A DNA stretch of 64,000 nt from Vibrio pacinii DSM 19139. GTDB lineage: Bacteria; Pseudomonadota; Gammaproteobacteria; Enterobacterales; Vibrionaceae. Shown piece by piece: positions 1 to 8,149 of the stretch. The number at the start of each line of letters is the position of its first letter. Within the stretch, counting starts at the first letter, position 1. The position numbers were made by a program, and so were the translations under genes. Under the pieces are notes generated by a model. The model ran no database searches. It was not told the origin of the DNA and saw only the letters and a program-made list of their open reading frames with translations. The DNA lies in assembly GCF_000711795.1 (NCBI RefSeq), contig NZ_JONH01000001.1, positions 124,001-188,000 of the forward strand, read 5' to 3'.

Positions 1-369
1 TGTTACGTTGCGGATCAACACGTTATTTTCCAACTATCGGGCTCGGCCCTGTGGCGATGTCAATGGCAAGACCACACCATCACCATCTTAGAAAAAGAGA
101 ACACTATGAACAAATTGCACAACCAAGAATCTATTTCTGATCCTCAGAAGTTACCGATTGAATTAACCTTTGATGTAGGACACCAAACGGTAACGCTCGA
201 ACAACTTGGCCAACTCCAGCCTGGCTATGTTTTCGAGCTCGACCAAACCACGACTAACCCCGTGTCGATCAGAGCATATGGTAAGGTAATTGGTGAGTGT
301 GAGCTGGTCAACGTCAACGGCAAACTAGGTATTCGCCTACTGACAATTTTCACTGGCGAGCAAGCCTAA
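1..369 (+). CDS. vscQ: SctQ/VscQ, C-terminal part (5'-truncated by window)
   Basis: This is the end of the cytoplasmic C-ring/sorting-platform protein of the type III secretion system. The reading frame is open from base 1, so the gene begins before the window; 122 residues are visible. The last part is a SpoA/SURF-type beta domain (around IRAYGKVIGECELVNVNGK and GIRLLTI). An ATG at 106 lies in the same frame behind an A/G-rich stretch and would give a separate 87-residue product, close in size to the 88-residue YscQ-C made from an internal start in Yersinia. The stop is 1 base from the vscR start, as in a ysc-type operon. The assignment rests on the domain and on the following R-S-T-U genes. 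Confidence 0.85.
   Translation, partial: CYVADQHVIFQLSGSALWRCQWQDHTITILEKENTMNKLHNQESISDPQKLPIELTFDVGHQTVTLEQLGQLQPGYVFELDQTTTNPVSIRAYGKVIGECELVNVNGKLGIRLLTIFTGEQA
106..369 (+). CDS. Internal translation product SctQ-C
   Basis: An in-frame ATG inside vscQ is preceded by a purine-rich stretch (gaaaaagagaa) at suitable spacing. The product would be 87 residues, almost exactly the SpoA2 domain. In Yersinia YscQ and Salmonella SpaO the same domain is also made from an internal start and associates with the full-length protein. This is an inference from position and length; the full gene is not visible here. Confidence 0.5.
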   Translation: MNKLHNQESISDPQKLPIELTFDVGHQTVTLEQLGQLQPGYVFELDQTTTNPVSIRAYGKVIGECELVNVNGKLGIRLLTIFTGEQA

Positions 370-370
370 T

Positions 371-1021
371 ATGATCGAATTAGCAGATGAATTCAATCTC
401 ATCATCAGCCTTGCCTTACTGGCGTTGATCCCATTTATTGCGATGATGGCGACCTCATTCGTCAAGCTTGCGGTGGTTTTTTCATTGTTACGTAACGCGT
501 TAGGGGTTCAACAAATTCCGCCAAATATGGCGCTGTATGGCTTAGCCATCATTTTGTCGATTTTTATTATGGCGCCCATCGGTTTTGAAACTTACGACTA
601 CGTCGCCTCACACAATATTTCGATAGAAGACTCTGCAAGTGTTGAAGGATTATTCGAAAGCGGCATGCAGCCTTATCGTAACTTTTTGAAAAAACATATT
701 CGCGCCACCGAAGCGTTATTTTTTACTGATGCGGCTCGGAGTTTATGGCCCAAAAAATACGTTGAACGTTTAGAGTCAGATAGCTTGCTGCTGCTGTTGC
801 CGGCCTTTACCGTTAGTGAGCTGACGCGTGCATTTGAAATTGGATTTTTGTTGTATCTGCCGTTTATCACCATCGATTTAATTGTGTCCAACATCTTATT
901 AGCGATGGGGATGATGATGGTGTCCCCGATGACCATTTCTCTCCCTTTTAAGCTCCTGCTCTTCGTTATGCTAGATGGCTGGACCAAACTCACCCACGGC
1001 TTAGTGCTGAGTTACCGCTGA
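371..1021 (+). CDS. vscR: SctR/VscR, T3SS export apparatus protein
   Basis: Inner-membrane export-gate protein of the FliP/YscR family. In the injectisome core, SctR with SctS and SctT forms the helical pore through which substrates leave the cytoplasm. At 216 residues it has the usual family length. There are hydrophobic segments near residues 8-28, 52-72, 155-183 and 187-207. The family pattern is visible at the N-terminus (FVKLAVVFSLLRNALGVQQIPPN) and the C-terminus (GMMMVSPMTISLPFKLLLFV). The start is 1 base after the vscQ stop, and vscS follows at 15 bp, so translation is probably coupled. Confidence 0.95.
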   Translation: MIELADEFNLIISLALLALIPFIAMMATSFVKLAVVFSLLRNALGVQQIPPNMALYGLAIILSIFIMAPIGFETYDYVASHNISIEDSASVEGLFESGMQPYRNFLKKHIRATEALFFTDAARSLWPKKYVERLESDSLLLLLPAFTVSELTRAFEIGFLLYLPFITIDLIVSNILLAMGMMMVSPMTISLPFKLLLFVMLDGWTKLTHGLVLSYR

Positions 1022-1036
1022 GAAGGCATCATTGTA

Positions 1037-1303
1037 ATGAATCCAACCGACATTATTCATAGTGCAACTCAAGCCTTAACTTTGGTTCTGTTTCTTTCTC
1101 TTCCGCCGATCTTGGCGTCAGCCTTAATAGGCACACTGGTGTCTTTAATTCAGGCGCTAACCCAAGTTCAAGAGCAAACACTCGGCTTCGTGTTTAAGTT
1201 AATCGCCGTGATCATTACCTTGTTGATCACCGCTCAATGGATGGGTACCGAGTTACATTCCTTCGCCGCGCTAATGATGAACACGGTCTCGTTGATACGA
1301 TGA
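1037..1303 (+). CDS. vscS: SctS/VscS, T3SS export apparatus protein
   Basis: Small FliQ/YscS-family membrane protein of 88 residues with two hydrophobic hairpin segments, near residues 15-38 and 50-72. The conserved loop between them (LIQALTQVQEQTLGF) is visible; this region lines the inner gate of the export pore. The stop overlaps the vscT start as ATGA. Gene order R-S-T-U supports the call. Confidence 0.95.
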   Translation: MNPTDIIHSATQALTLVLFLSLPPILASALIGTLVSLIQALTQVQEQTLGFVFKLIAVIITLLITAQWMGTELHSFAALMMNTVSLIR

Positions 1304-2094
1304 ACGACAACAACCTCAACCAAGCGCTGTTCATTTACAGCTTAACCTTACCTCGAATGATGGCATGTTTTATCTTTTTACCGATTCTAAGTAAGCAGGT
1401 GTTAGGTGGCGCAATGATACGCAATGGTGTTTTATGTTCGTTAGCCTTGTTTGTCTTCCCCGTGGTTGACCAGCACACGCTATCGACCAAAACTGACCCA
1501 CTTTGGGTTATCACTATCCTTGGCAAAGAAGTGCTGTTAGGGCTATTAATCGGTTTTATCGCGGCGGTACCATTTTGGGCAGTGGCAGCCAGTGGTTTTC
1601 TAATTGATAACCAACGCGGCGCAGCAATGGCGAGTATGTTTAACCCAATATTGGGCTCGCAATCGACGCCAACTGCTGTGCTGTTGACTCAGACAGTAAT
1701 TACATTATTTTTTTCCGGCGGTGGCTTTATCGCCTTTATGTCGGCCCTTTTCAAAAGCTATCACTCTTGGCCTCTCATCGACTTTTTCCCAACCTTTACT
1801 GAAGCTTGGGTTGGTTTTTTTTATCAGCAATTCCAACAGATGTTATGGTTTGGAGTGCTGATGGCAGCGCCACTGGTTCTAGCGATGTTTCTGGCTGAAT
1901 TTGGCTTGGCGCTAATCAGTCGCTTTGCTCCACAGCTCAACGTATTTATTTTGGCGATGCCCGTTAAAAGTGCTGTCGCCAGTGTGTTATTGATCTTTTA
2001 TCTTGCTTTGATGATGGGTCAATACCAAGCCTTGTTTCCTAGCACCTTGATATTTGTCGAACAGCTCAACACTATCTGGCCGAGGACGTCATGA
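1300..2094 (+). CDS. vscT: SctT/VscT, T3SS export apparatus protein
   Basis: FliR/YscT-family inner-membrane protein that completes the SctRST export gate. The start chosen is the ATG at 1300, overlapping the vscS stop, giving 264 residues (YscT about 261); an open frame runs 21 codons further upstream but lies inside vscS. Several hydrophobic helices are visible. So are the family signatures FIAAVPFWAVAASGFLIDNQRGAAMASMFNP, read in short pieces around residues 78-110, and FAPQLNVFILAMPVKS near residues 206-222. It overlaps the vscU start by 4 bp. Confidence 0.95.
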   Translation: MNDNNLNQALFIYSLTLPRMMACFIFLPILSKQVLGGAMIRNGVLCSLALFVFPVVDQHTLSTKTDPLWVITILGKEVLLGLLIGFIAAVPFWAVAASGFLIDNQRGAAMASMFNPILGSQSTPTAVLLTQTVITLFFSGGGFIAFMSALFKSYHSWPLIDFFPTFTEAWVGFFYQQFQQMLWFGVLMAAPLVLAMFLAEFGLALISRFAPQLNVFILAMPVKSAVASVLLIFYLALMMGQYQALFPSTLIFVEQLNTIWPRTS

Positions 2095-3143
2095 GCAGTG
2101 AAAAAACAGAACAACCAACGGCAAAAAAACTTCGCGAGGCTAAACAGAAAGGCCAGGTGGCTAAGAGCCAAGAAATCGTTTCTTCAACACTGGTAATTGT
2201 CGTCATGGCCGTACTGTTAATATTTGCCGAATATTACCTCAACCACCTATCTGCACTCTTGCTCTTGCCAAGTCAGCTCGCTTATCAGGATTTTCAACAC
2301 GCTCTACCCGATGTGATATTCTTGACGGTCAAAGAAATGCTCTACCTCTTAGCTCCGCTGAATATCGTTGCCGTTTTTATCACCCTAATCGCCAACATCG
2401 GACAGTTCGGGTTCATCTTCAGCGTAGAATCAGTCACTCCTGATATAAAAAAAATCAATCCAGTCGAAGGGGTAAAGCGAATATTCTCGCAAAAAAGTGT
2501 GATTGAGTTTATCAAATCGACCCTTAAGGTGACTTTATTGTCGAGCATTATCTGGGTCACGCTACAAAGTAACCTAAACTCCTTAATGCACATTCCTACT
2601 TGCGGGCTTAACTGTCTGCCAACCATCACAGGTGTCTTACTTAAACAGCTGATGATCACCTCATCAGTTGGCTTACTCATTATTGCAGCGGCTGATTTTG
2701 CTTACCAAAAACACGAGCATAACCAAAAACTGAAAATGAGCAAAGACGAGGTGAAACGAGAATACAAAGAGATGGAAGGTAGTCCAGAAATCAAAAGCAA
2801 ACGCCGCCAGCTACACCAGGAGCTACAGGCGTCAAACCAAAAAGAAAATGTCAAACGTTCTAATGTTCTTGTCACTAACCCAACGCATATTGCTATTGGC
2901 CTCTACTATAAAAAAGGCGAAACCCCTCTCCCTATCATCACCTTTAAAGAAACCGATACGATGGCAAAACGCATGACCGATATCGCACAACAAGAAGGTA
3001 TACCTGTGATGCAAAAAGTGCCACTCGCTCGCGCCTTATACATCAACGGCCAGTTAGATCAATACATTCCAAGTGACTTAATTGAAGCGACCGCCGAAAT
3101 ATTAAGATGGGTCGCCTCTTTAGAACCACAAGACAGAGAATAG
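2091..3143 (+). CDS. vscU: SctU/VscU, T3SS substrate-specificity switch
   Basis: FlhB/YscU-family protein of 350 residues. The N-terminus (SSEKTEQPTAKKLREAKQKGQ) is the family signature. It is followed by four hydrophobic segments up to about residue 205 and a charged cytoplasmic domain. The autocleavage motif NPTH is intact at residues 263-266, the same numbering as in Yersinia YscU. Cleavage between N263 and P264 switches export from needle to translocators and effectors. It is the last plus-strand gene of this block and converges on vopS across 42 bp with no clear terminator. Confidence 0.96.
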   Translation: MSSEKTEQPTAKKLREAKQKGQVAKSQEIVSSTLVIVVMAVLLIFAEYYLNHLSALLLLPSQLAYQDFQHALPDVIFLTVKEMLYLLAPLNIVAVFITLIANIGQFGFIFSVESVTPDIKKINPVEGVKRIFSQKSVIEFIKSTLKVTLLSSIIWVTLQSNLNSLMHIPTCGLNCLPTITGVLLKQLMITSSVGLLIIAAADFAYQKHEHNQKLKMSKDEVKREYKEMEGSPEIKSKRRQLHQELQASNQKENVKRSNVLVTNPTHIAIGLYYKKGETPLPIITFKETDTMAKRMTDIAQQEGIPVMQKVPLARALYINGQLDQYIPSDLIEATAEILRWVASLEPQDRE

Positions 3144-3185
3144 TCTTGAATTTCACATCAACAATGTGCCGACGCTGACTCGTGT

Positions 3186-4349
3186 TTATTTAATACCGTG
3201 GAGACGATTTTCTGCATTCAGCGACAATGGATTAAATGCGTCATTACGTAATTCAGCAATCGCATACAACAGTCGGCCCATACGCCCATTGCCATCGGTG
3301 AAACCATGATAACCAATCACCCCCGCAAGCAGATGCTTGCCCAAATCCCTGCTAGAGACTGTCTTATTGGCTAAGAAGGACTCCAAATGCTGTTTAAGCA
3401 TAGCTTCCCCTCCGATACTGGAAGGCAGCGTGCCACCGGAAATATTGGGACCACGATAATCTCGCTCTAAATTGGGTACGAGTCGCTGATGAAGTTGCTT
3501 AAGATTATTCATATTCAGTAGATCTTTGTCACTCGATGCGTACTCACTGAGCAATGCACGAATATTCTCAGCATCATTACCCTTTGTGTTTGAAGCATTA
3601 ATAATCCAAGCGACTGCACGATCGACATTACTCACCAATTTAGTCGGGTTGAAAGTGCTTTCAGGCAAAATCTCGGCGTATACACCTTGACTCAAGTCAA
3701 TACTCGCAAGTCCTTCGATATGTTGCTGAGCCGATTTAAGGTGCACAATTTCCATATCGAAAATGGCTTTCATTTGGCCAATGCTAGACGTTGGACTTTT
3801 TTGCAACGCCGCAACACCTCCCCCATAATCGGCGACGACTCGGCCTGCTAGCGCACAAGCAGCCCCTTTGCCGATAAGTGACGTCAGTCTTTTACCTGAG
3901 TCAGTATCGAGCATGGTTTCGGTCATTGCTCTATTCGCCAACTGACTAAACTCTGTACTATTGCCGCGCATAATTTTAGGGTCAATTTTTTCAAATGTAC
4001 TTAGCACATCGGCTGTCGTATTAATGTCGCCATTTTTAAACAGCATTCTCGCATGCTCTACCGAAGAAGGGGTTTGTAATCGCTGAGACTGACCGTATTC
4101 ATTATTAAACATGACCTCACCAATCGCTTTAGCAACCGACTGTGGGCTTCCTTCACGAAACAGTTTCTCCGTCGCTTCAAAGAAACGAGAAGCCGAATCA
4201 GCTGCCGAACTGACACGTATAAACTCTTGCGTGGCCACATTAACTTTATACTCTTTGCCGCCAACGCTGAGTTTTCCTTCCCTGAATATTTCATCCCGAA
4301 CTTGAGGCATTGCCGCTCGTAACGCACTAACGCTGCTAAAACTAACCAT
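3186..4349 (-). CDS. vopS: VopS-type Fic-domain effector (Rho GTPase AMPylator)
   Basis: Type III effector. Known VopS transfers AMP from ATP to a switch-I threonine of host Rho, Rac and Cdc42, which collapses the actin cytoskeleton. The protein is 387 residues, the same length as VopS of V. parahaemolyticus, and recalled VopS sequence aligns from end to end (start ISF/VSF..SALRAAMPQ, end NAENxLHGIK). The Fic motif HGFTDGNGRMGR begins at residue 348, so the catalytic histidine H348 is conserved. No inhibitory alpha-helix motif was noticed. A dedicated chaperone gene lies 3 bp upstream in the same operon. The call rests on memory of VopS, not on a search. Confidence 0.95.
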   Translation of the reverse strand: MVSFSSVSALRAAMPQVRDEIFREGKLSVGGKEYKVNVATQEFIRVSSAADSASRFFEATEKLFREGSPQSVAKAIGEVMFNNEYGQSQRLQTPSSVEHARMLFKNGDINTTADVLSTFEKIDPKIMRGNSTEFSQLANRAMTETMLDTDSGKRLTSLIGKGAACALAGRVVADYGGGVAALQKSPTSSIGQMKAIFDMEIVHLKSAQQHIEGLASIDLSQGVYAEILPESTFNPTKLVSNVDRAVAWIINASNTKGNDAENIRALLSEYASSDKDLLNMNNLKQLHQRLVPNLERDYRGPNISGGTLPSSIGGEAMLKQHLESFLANKTVSSRDLGKHLLAGVIGYHGFTDGNGRMGRLLYAIAELRNDAFNPLSLNAENRLHGIK

Positions 4350-4352
4350 AAA

Positions 4353-4790
4353 TTAAATCCTTATTAAAGAACCTAGTGATGAATCTATATCTAACGCCTG
4401 ATTGACTGGATTGATGAAGTGTTGTGGTCGACTAGTCACAGTTTTGATCCAATCAATGAAGTCCACCATCAATTGCTCTAACAATGACGCGGTTAAAAGG
4501 TGTTGATCAACATGAACAAAGCCAACCAACCCAAGATCTTCATCCCAATACACTGCAGGGTCACCATTAACGATGGCGTTTTTCATCAGTTGAGTGTGCC
4601 AGTCTAAGCCGGGTTTTCTATCTGAAACCAAACCAACAATGGTCAGCCGGTCAATGCTGACATTAACGGTCAGAGCGATACCGTGGTCTACGATCAGACG
4701 ACAACAATTATCCCTATCAAAGGCGAGTCCCGAAATGCTGCATCGCTGAGCAAACTCAGCAAGTACAGAGGTCATCCATCCATTTATCAT
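4353..4790 (-). CDS. CesT/SycE-like chaperone, probably for VopS
   Basis: Acidic protein of 145 residues with the alternating beta/alpha pattern of class I T3SS chaperones. These bind the N-terminal region of an effector and deliver it to the secretion ATPase. It lies directly upstream of vopS with a 3-bp gap, matching the chaperone gene next to vopS in V. parahaemolyticus T3SS1. No enzyme motif is present. Partner identity is inferred from position. Upstream on the minus strand is an A-rich element that may be an ExsA site. Confidence 0.8.
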   Translation of the reverse strand: MINGWMTSVLAEFAQRCSISGLAFDRDNCCRLIVDHGIALTVNVSIDRLTIVGLVSDRKPGLDWHTQLMKNAIVNGDPAVYWDEDLGLVGFVHVDQHLLTASLLEQLMVDFIDWIKTVTSRPQHFINPVNQALDIDSSLGSLIRI

Positions 4791-4870
4791 GCGCTAAGCT
4801 ACTCCAGTCTCTTGGCATTAATTTGAATGGTGATTTTTCTCTATTCTCCGTTGTTGATATGCCAATAAGC

Positions 4871-4892
4871 GTCGGACTTTTATCGTTTTAAG
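4871..4892 (-). promoter_or_regulatory. Possible ExsA-dependent promoter element upstream of the vopS chaperone
   Basis: Read on the minus strand, this holds TTAAAACG, then ATAAAAG, then GAC 12 bases after the first A-tract. Known ExsA sites contain an A-rich core of the type TNAAAANA upstream of a poor -35 region. The core has one mismatch here. It is the only A-tract of this kind in the 141-bp gap. Weak call. Confidence 0.3.
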
Positions 4893-4931
4893 ACCGCTAC
4901 TGCCAGATAAAAGAGGAAGTTACCCTGATCA

Positions 4932-5591
4932 CTACCGATAATTCATCGATGGTTCGCTATTCACATCAAGCTGGCGATCACTCAGTTGTTTGACCATGGC
5001 TTGCTTCAACGCATCAAGTTGACTATCGATACTGGCATCAACGATACCGACCTCGGTTTCAAGAATACACCCACCGCTTGTTAAACGAACATCGGCCATC
5101 ACGTTGACATAAGCCACTTCATGAAAGTGACTTAACATTGTCGACACTTTTTCACGAACATTTCGTACTTGATCTGGATGGACATACAATATGACCTGTT
5201 TCTGGTTTGCTACTTGCTGTAATGCTTCACGTACAACATTGAGGGTGATATCGGCATCATCAAAGGTATCAATAATCTTACGCACGGCATCAAGCACGAC
5301 TGCGGTCATTTCTTTCTCCACCTCTAAATAATAATTATTGCACTTTGCCAAAGTCAGCAACATCGTTTGCGCATGTTCTATCTTGGCTTTTTCTAACCCA
5401 TCTTGATAACCACTTTGTTTCTCGGTTTCGTAAGCCAGTTGCGCCTTAGAGACAACATTTTTAGCTTGTGAATGCGCCGCATCTATCAAGTCCTTAGAAT
5501 CCAAATAGCTCAAATAATCGTGCGCTTTAAGGACTTTAAGACCGGGGCTGAGCTGGACGTTGTCTGCTTTTATTTCAACAAATGAAAACAT
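4932..5591 (-). CDS. vscL: SctL/VscL, stator of the T3SS ATPase
   Basis: FliH/YscL-family protein of 219 residues. It links the secretion ATPase SctN to the sorting platform (SctK and SctQ). The middle is helical and charged (DLIDAAHSQAKNVVSKAQLAYETE), as expected for the dimeric stalk. The C-terminal part (VILYVHPDQVRNVREKV, GGCILETEVGIVDASIDSQLDALK) is the FliH/V-ATPase E-subunit-like domain. The start overlaps the vscK end by 22 bp. It is the last gene of the long minus-strand operon. Confidence 0.93.
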   Translation of the reverse strand: MFSFVEIKADNVQLSPGLKVLKAHDYLSYLDSKDLIDAAHSQAKNVVSKAQLAYETEKQSGYQDGLEKAKIEHAQTMLLTLAKCNNYYLEVEKEMTAVVLDAVRKIIDTFDDADITLNVVREALQQVANQKQVILYVHPDQVRNVREKVSTMLSHFHEVAYVNVMADVRLTSGGCILETEVGIVDASIDSQLDALKQAMVKQLSDRQLDVNSEPSMNYR

Positions 5592-6235
5592 TGTGGAATT
5601 ACCTGCTTTGCTATTTTTTTAGTTAACTGATAGGCCAAATCATGTTGGTTTACATCAAGCCATGGGGATGAAGATTGAGAAACAGACTCGGATGACTTTA
5701 ACTTGAAACGCCAGCGTTGATGAAGACTCTCGGGAGCATCTCGCAACAAGAAATTAAACCAAACTAGCCCCAGTTCTCGCGCGCGAGTTTTCAAGCCTAC
5801 ACAATCAAATTGGCTAGGTAGGCTTTTTTGCCACCCTAATGGCCAGTTTGAAAGCAGCATAGGCCCTTGCTGAATACAATATCGAGCACCAGTCATTCCA
5901 AACACTGAATTTAAGTGCTGTTTAGGCTCTTTCAACACAATATGACGCATCGCTTGACAATGAAGTACGCCGCCAACCATGATGATAAGATCATTGAGTG
6001 GTTCTAATGGCAGAAGGGCAAGACTGAAGCTGGGCACATTAAACGCCGTTTCAGAAACTGGGGTGACTCCCCACTCTCGCAAGCACCATTGATTCAGAGC
6101 GGGTCTTTTTCGCCAGCCGCCAAGGTTTTCAAGCCAGGGCAACGGTTGGGTTAACCAGGTTATGTCAATGTATTGGCATGGGCAGTAATTGAAGTTATAC
6201 ACTGCCTGACTAAATAGCGTTTCAGGATTATCCAC
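5570..6235 (-). CDS. vscK: SctK/VscK, sorting platform adaptor
   Basis: YscK/PscK-family protein of 221 residues that joins the inner-membrane ring protein SctD to SctQ in the sorting platform. The family is poorly conserved; its N-terminal half with WL, NQW and [16 protein letters not shown] segments is consistent with YscK. The start is GTG, overlapping the vscJ stop by 8 bp. Position between vscJ and vscL is the main support. Confidence 0.85.
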   Translation of the reverse strand: MDNPETLFSQAVYNFNYCPCQYIDITWLTQPLPWLENLGGWRKRPALNQWCLREWGVTPVSETAFNVPSFSLALLPLEPLNDLIIMVGGVLHCQAMRHIVLKEPKQHLNSVFGMTGARYCIQQGPMLLSNWPLGWQKSLPSQFDCVGLKTRARELGLVWFNFLLRDAPESLHQRWRFKLKSSESVSQSSSPWLDVNQHDLAYQLTKKIAKQVIPQCFHLLK

Positions 6236-6968
6236 GCTTTACACTCCTACAACACCAATACGTCGCGATATTTGATCCAACCAGTAGCACAAATAAAACA
6301 AGTAACAAAACAATAAAGCGATTCGTTGAAGTTTTTGACACTTGGATAGATAGAATACTGTCGAACTGTTTACCATGAGGCATGGCACGACCTTGTGCAG
6401 AAGGAACCATAATGACACTAATTCGATCGTAGCTAAGTCCTTCAATGCTGTTATTTACCAGTAATTTTATTTGCGGAATATAAGAATCTAAAGCAACATC
6501 AGCAGCATGTTTGATAAACACTGACGCCGAAGCTAGGGTTGGATTCTCTCCCGGGCGTAAATCTTTTTCTTCCGACACAACATGAACGCGAGCAACCAGA
6601 ACGCCATCAATCTGAGACAGCGTTGATGAAAGCTCTTGAGATTTTGCGTAGATCAAGCGAGCGCGCTCAGCGAGAGGTGAGGAGATAAGATCGTTTTTAG
6701 GGAAGACTTCTTTTAAGCTAGAGAACTCCTCACGTGGGTACCCTTTACTCTTGAGTGTATCCACCGCAAAGGCGATTTGCGAGCGTTCAACCAGAAGCTT
6801 TACCGTATTATCTTTGTCAGGTTCTTTGTCGGCGTTAACGCCTTCCGACAACAAGATCGACAACATTTCGTTGCCTTCTTTCTGGCTGATATTTGTGTAT
6901 AACTCAGTTTGACATCCGGTAACAAACACAACCACGCTCAAAGCGAGAATACGGATTATCTCTTCCAT
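6228..6968 (-). CDS. vscJ: SctJ/VscJ, inner-membrane ring lipoprotein
   Basis: YscJ/FliF-family lipoprotein of 246 residues that forms the periplasmic inner ring of the injectisome. The N-terminal signal ends in lipobox VTGC with the lipidated cysteine at residue 19. Family motifs follow: [27 protein letters not shown], then [17 protein letters not shown] and the VHVV region. A C-terminal transmembrane helix lies around residues 218-240 ([21 protein letters not shown]). Confidence 0.96.
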   Translation of the reverse strand: MEEIIRILALSVVVFVTGCQTELYTNISQKEGNEMLSILLSEGVNADKEPDKDNTVKLLVERSQIAFAVDTLKSKGYPREEFSSLKEVFPKNDLISSPLAERARLIYAKSQELSSTLSQIDGVLVARVHVVSEEKDLRPGENPTLASASVFIKHAADVALDSYIPQIKLLVNNSIEGLSYDRISVIMVPSAQGRAMPHGKQFDSILSIQVSKTSTNRFIVLLLVLFVLLVGSNIATYWCCRSVKRG

Positions 6969-6970
6969 TT

Positions 6971-7318
6971 TTACTGCGCCTTTAGCAAAGTTTCTACGTT
7001 TTGTGTTGTTTTACCCACGGTTTTAGCGATCAACTCTTCTTGAAAAGTAATTCGTGTCAGCGCCCACTGCATTTCAAGCAATTTCGCCGGATTGTCACCA
7101 ATCATTTGCATATTGTCTTGGAGCGCACTTTTAGCATTATCGATGTTTGATTTGAGCTCGCTAATATTTTCGAGCAATCCGCCCTCTAAGCCTGCATCGC
7201 TTTCTACGACCGACATTGCTTGCTCAAAACGCTCTTTGAGCTCATCTTCAATCTGCGCATCTTGCACCTCTTCCAGGCTAGTTTGAATACCTGAGCGATA
7301 GCTTGAATCAATAATCAT
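6971..7318 (-). CDS. vscI: SctI/VscI, inner rod protein
   Basis: Protein of 115 residues, matching YscI/PscI in size. The C-terminal half is one long helix ([20 protein letters not shown], then [24 protein letters not shown]), which is the conserved rod/needle-adaptor segment of the family. The start overlaps the vscG stop by 4 bp and the gene ends 2 bp before vscJ. It lies directly after vscG with no YscH/YopR-like gene between them. Confidence 0.92.
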   Translation of the reverse strand: MIIDSSYRSGIQTSLEEVQDAQIEDELKERFEQAMSVVESDAGLEGGLLENISELKSNIDNAKSALQDNMQMIGDNPAKLLEMQWALTRITFQEELIAKTVGKTTQNVETLLKAQ

Positions 7319-7674
7319 AGAAAGTTCTTAAGTTCTTGCGCAAAACTCGTTGCGAATGCTTGGCTCTCTGGATTTACTTGTTCGGCTTGGATTAACCAAT
7401 TCTCGGCTTTAGTGATCTGACCGGCTTTACCTGCGGCTAAAGCGGCAAACGAGATCAAACAAGGATAGGTTGAGCACCAAGGGGTAAGGAGTTGCTCAGC
7501 TTGCTGATACTTCCCGCGGTTCATTAAACTCATGGCACGAATCATGGCGACAACTTCTGCCGTATCTTGCTCTTGAGCGAGCGAATCAGCGATAGTTTCA
7601 GCAGCGGTGTGATGATGAATTCCCGTGGCCATCAGAGCGGTCTCAGCCAAGAGCTGACGCATTGCTGTGTTCAC
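7315..7674 (-). CDS. vscG: SctG/VscG, needle-subunit chaperone
   Basis: TPR-like helical protein of 119 residues, similar to YscG and PscG (about 115). In Yersinia and Pseudomonas this protein works with SctE to hold the needle subunit SctF in soluble form. Helix pairs resembling TPRs are visible (MNRGKYQQAEQLL, AGQITKAENWLIQAEQVNP). The start is GTG with GAAGG about 8 bases upstream, just after the vscF stop; an in-frame ATG four codons later is an alternative. Confidence 0.88.
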   Translation of the reverse strand: MNTAMRQLLAETALMATGIHHHTAAETIADSLAQEQDTAEVVAMIRAMSLMNRGKYQQAEQLLTPWCSTYPCLISFAALAAGKAGQITKAENWLIQAEQVNPESQAFATSFAQELKNFL

Positions 7675-7677
7675 GAT

Positions 7678-7929
7678 CTATACCTTCTGTAAAATAGATT
7701 GCATCACGTCTTTGATCGCTTTTGTCGTAGTCGAGTTAATGTTATAGATCACTGACCACTGATTGATGGTGTGTTGCAGTTCTGCAAGCTTCGAAGGATC
7801 ATCGGCATTGGCAGACAGATTCTCGATCGCCTTGTTAACGTTTTCATTAGCCTTCTTGGCTTGCTCTATGAGCTGGTCTTTGACTTGGTCTAAATTGACC
7901 GATGTGGAACTATCATAGAAAGACGTCAT
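7678..7929 (-). CDS. vscF: SctF/VscF, needle subunit
   Basis: Needle protein of 83 residues in the YscF/PscF family. The start chosen is the ATG at 7929, behind AAGGAG with 7-base spacing; the open frame continues upstream inside vscE. Family features are visible: the N-terminal helix, the central ADDPSKLAELQHTINQWSVIYN segment (P-loop turn and conserved Q..W..) and the helical C-terminus ending in SILQKV. It forms the extracellular needle filament and is chaperoned by VscE and VscG, encoded on either side. Confidence 0.96.
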   Translation of the reverse strand: MTSFYDSSTSVNLDQVKDQLIEQAKKANENVNKAIENLSANADDPSKLAELQHTINQWSVIYNINSTTTKAIKDVMQSILQKV

Positions 7930-8149
7930 AAGCATTCTCCTTAACTTTGTTTGAAACGTAATTTTTAATGACGGTTTGCGCGGCAATATACGCCTGGTGT
8001 TGAGTTGTTAACATTTGATATTGCTGAGGGACACACCCTTGATCTAGCTGCCGTTTAACTAAGAGCTGTGCCTGAAAAAGCGCTTCAATAATTTTATTTG
8101 CTTCTACGCCATATCGGTCATTATCTAGAATTTTCTCAAGATTTGTCAT
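7913..8149 (-). CDS. vscE: SctE/VscE, needle co-chaperone
   Basis: Small helical protein of 78 residues, in the position of YscE/PscE (about 66) between sctD and sctF. In Pseudomonas the PscE-PscG pair binds PscF and prevents early polymerisation. The gene overlaps vscD by 14 bp and vscF by 17 bp, the tight coupling expected here. Sequence similarity in this family is low, so the call is mainly by size, helical content and order. Confidence 0.82.
   Translation of the reverse strand: MTNLEKILDNDRYGVEANKIIEALFQAQLLVKRQLDQGCVPQQYQMLTTQHQAYIAAQTVIKNYVSNKVKENAYDVFL

Noticed and set aside
1237..1299. Longer N-terminus for vscT starting at 1237
   Set aside because: These 21 codons lie inside vscS in another frame. 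The ATG overlapping the vscS stop gives the normal family length.
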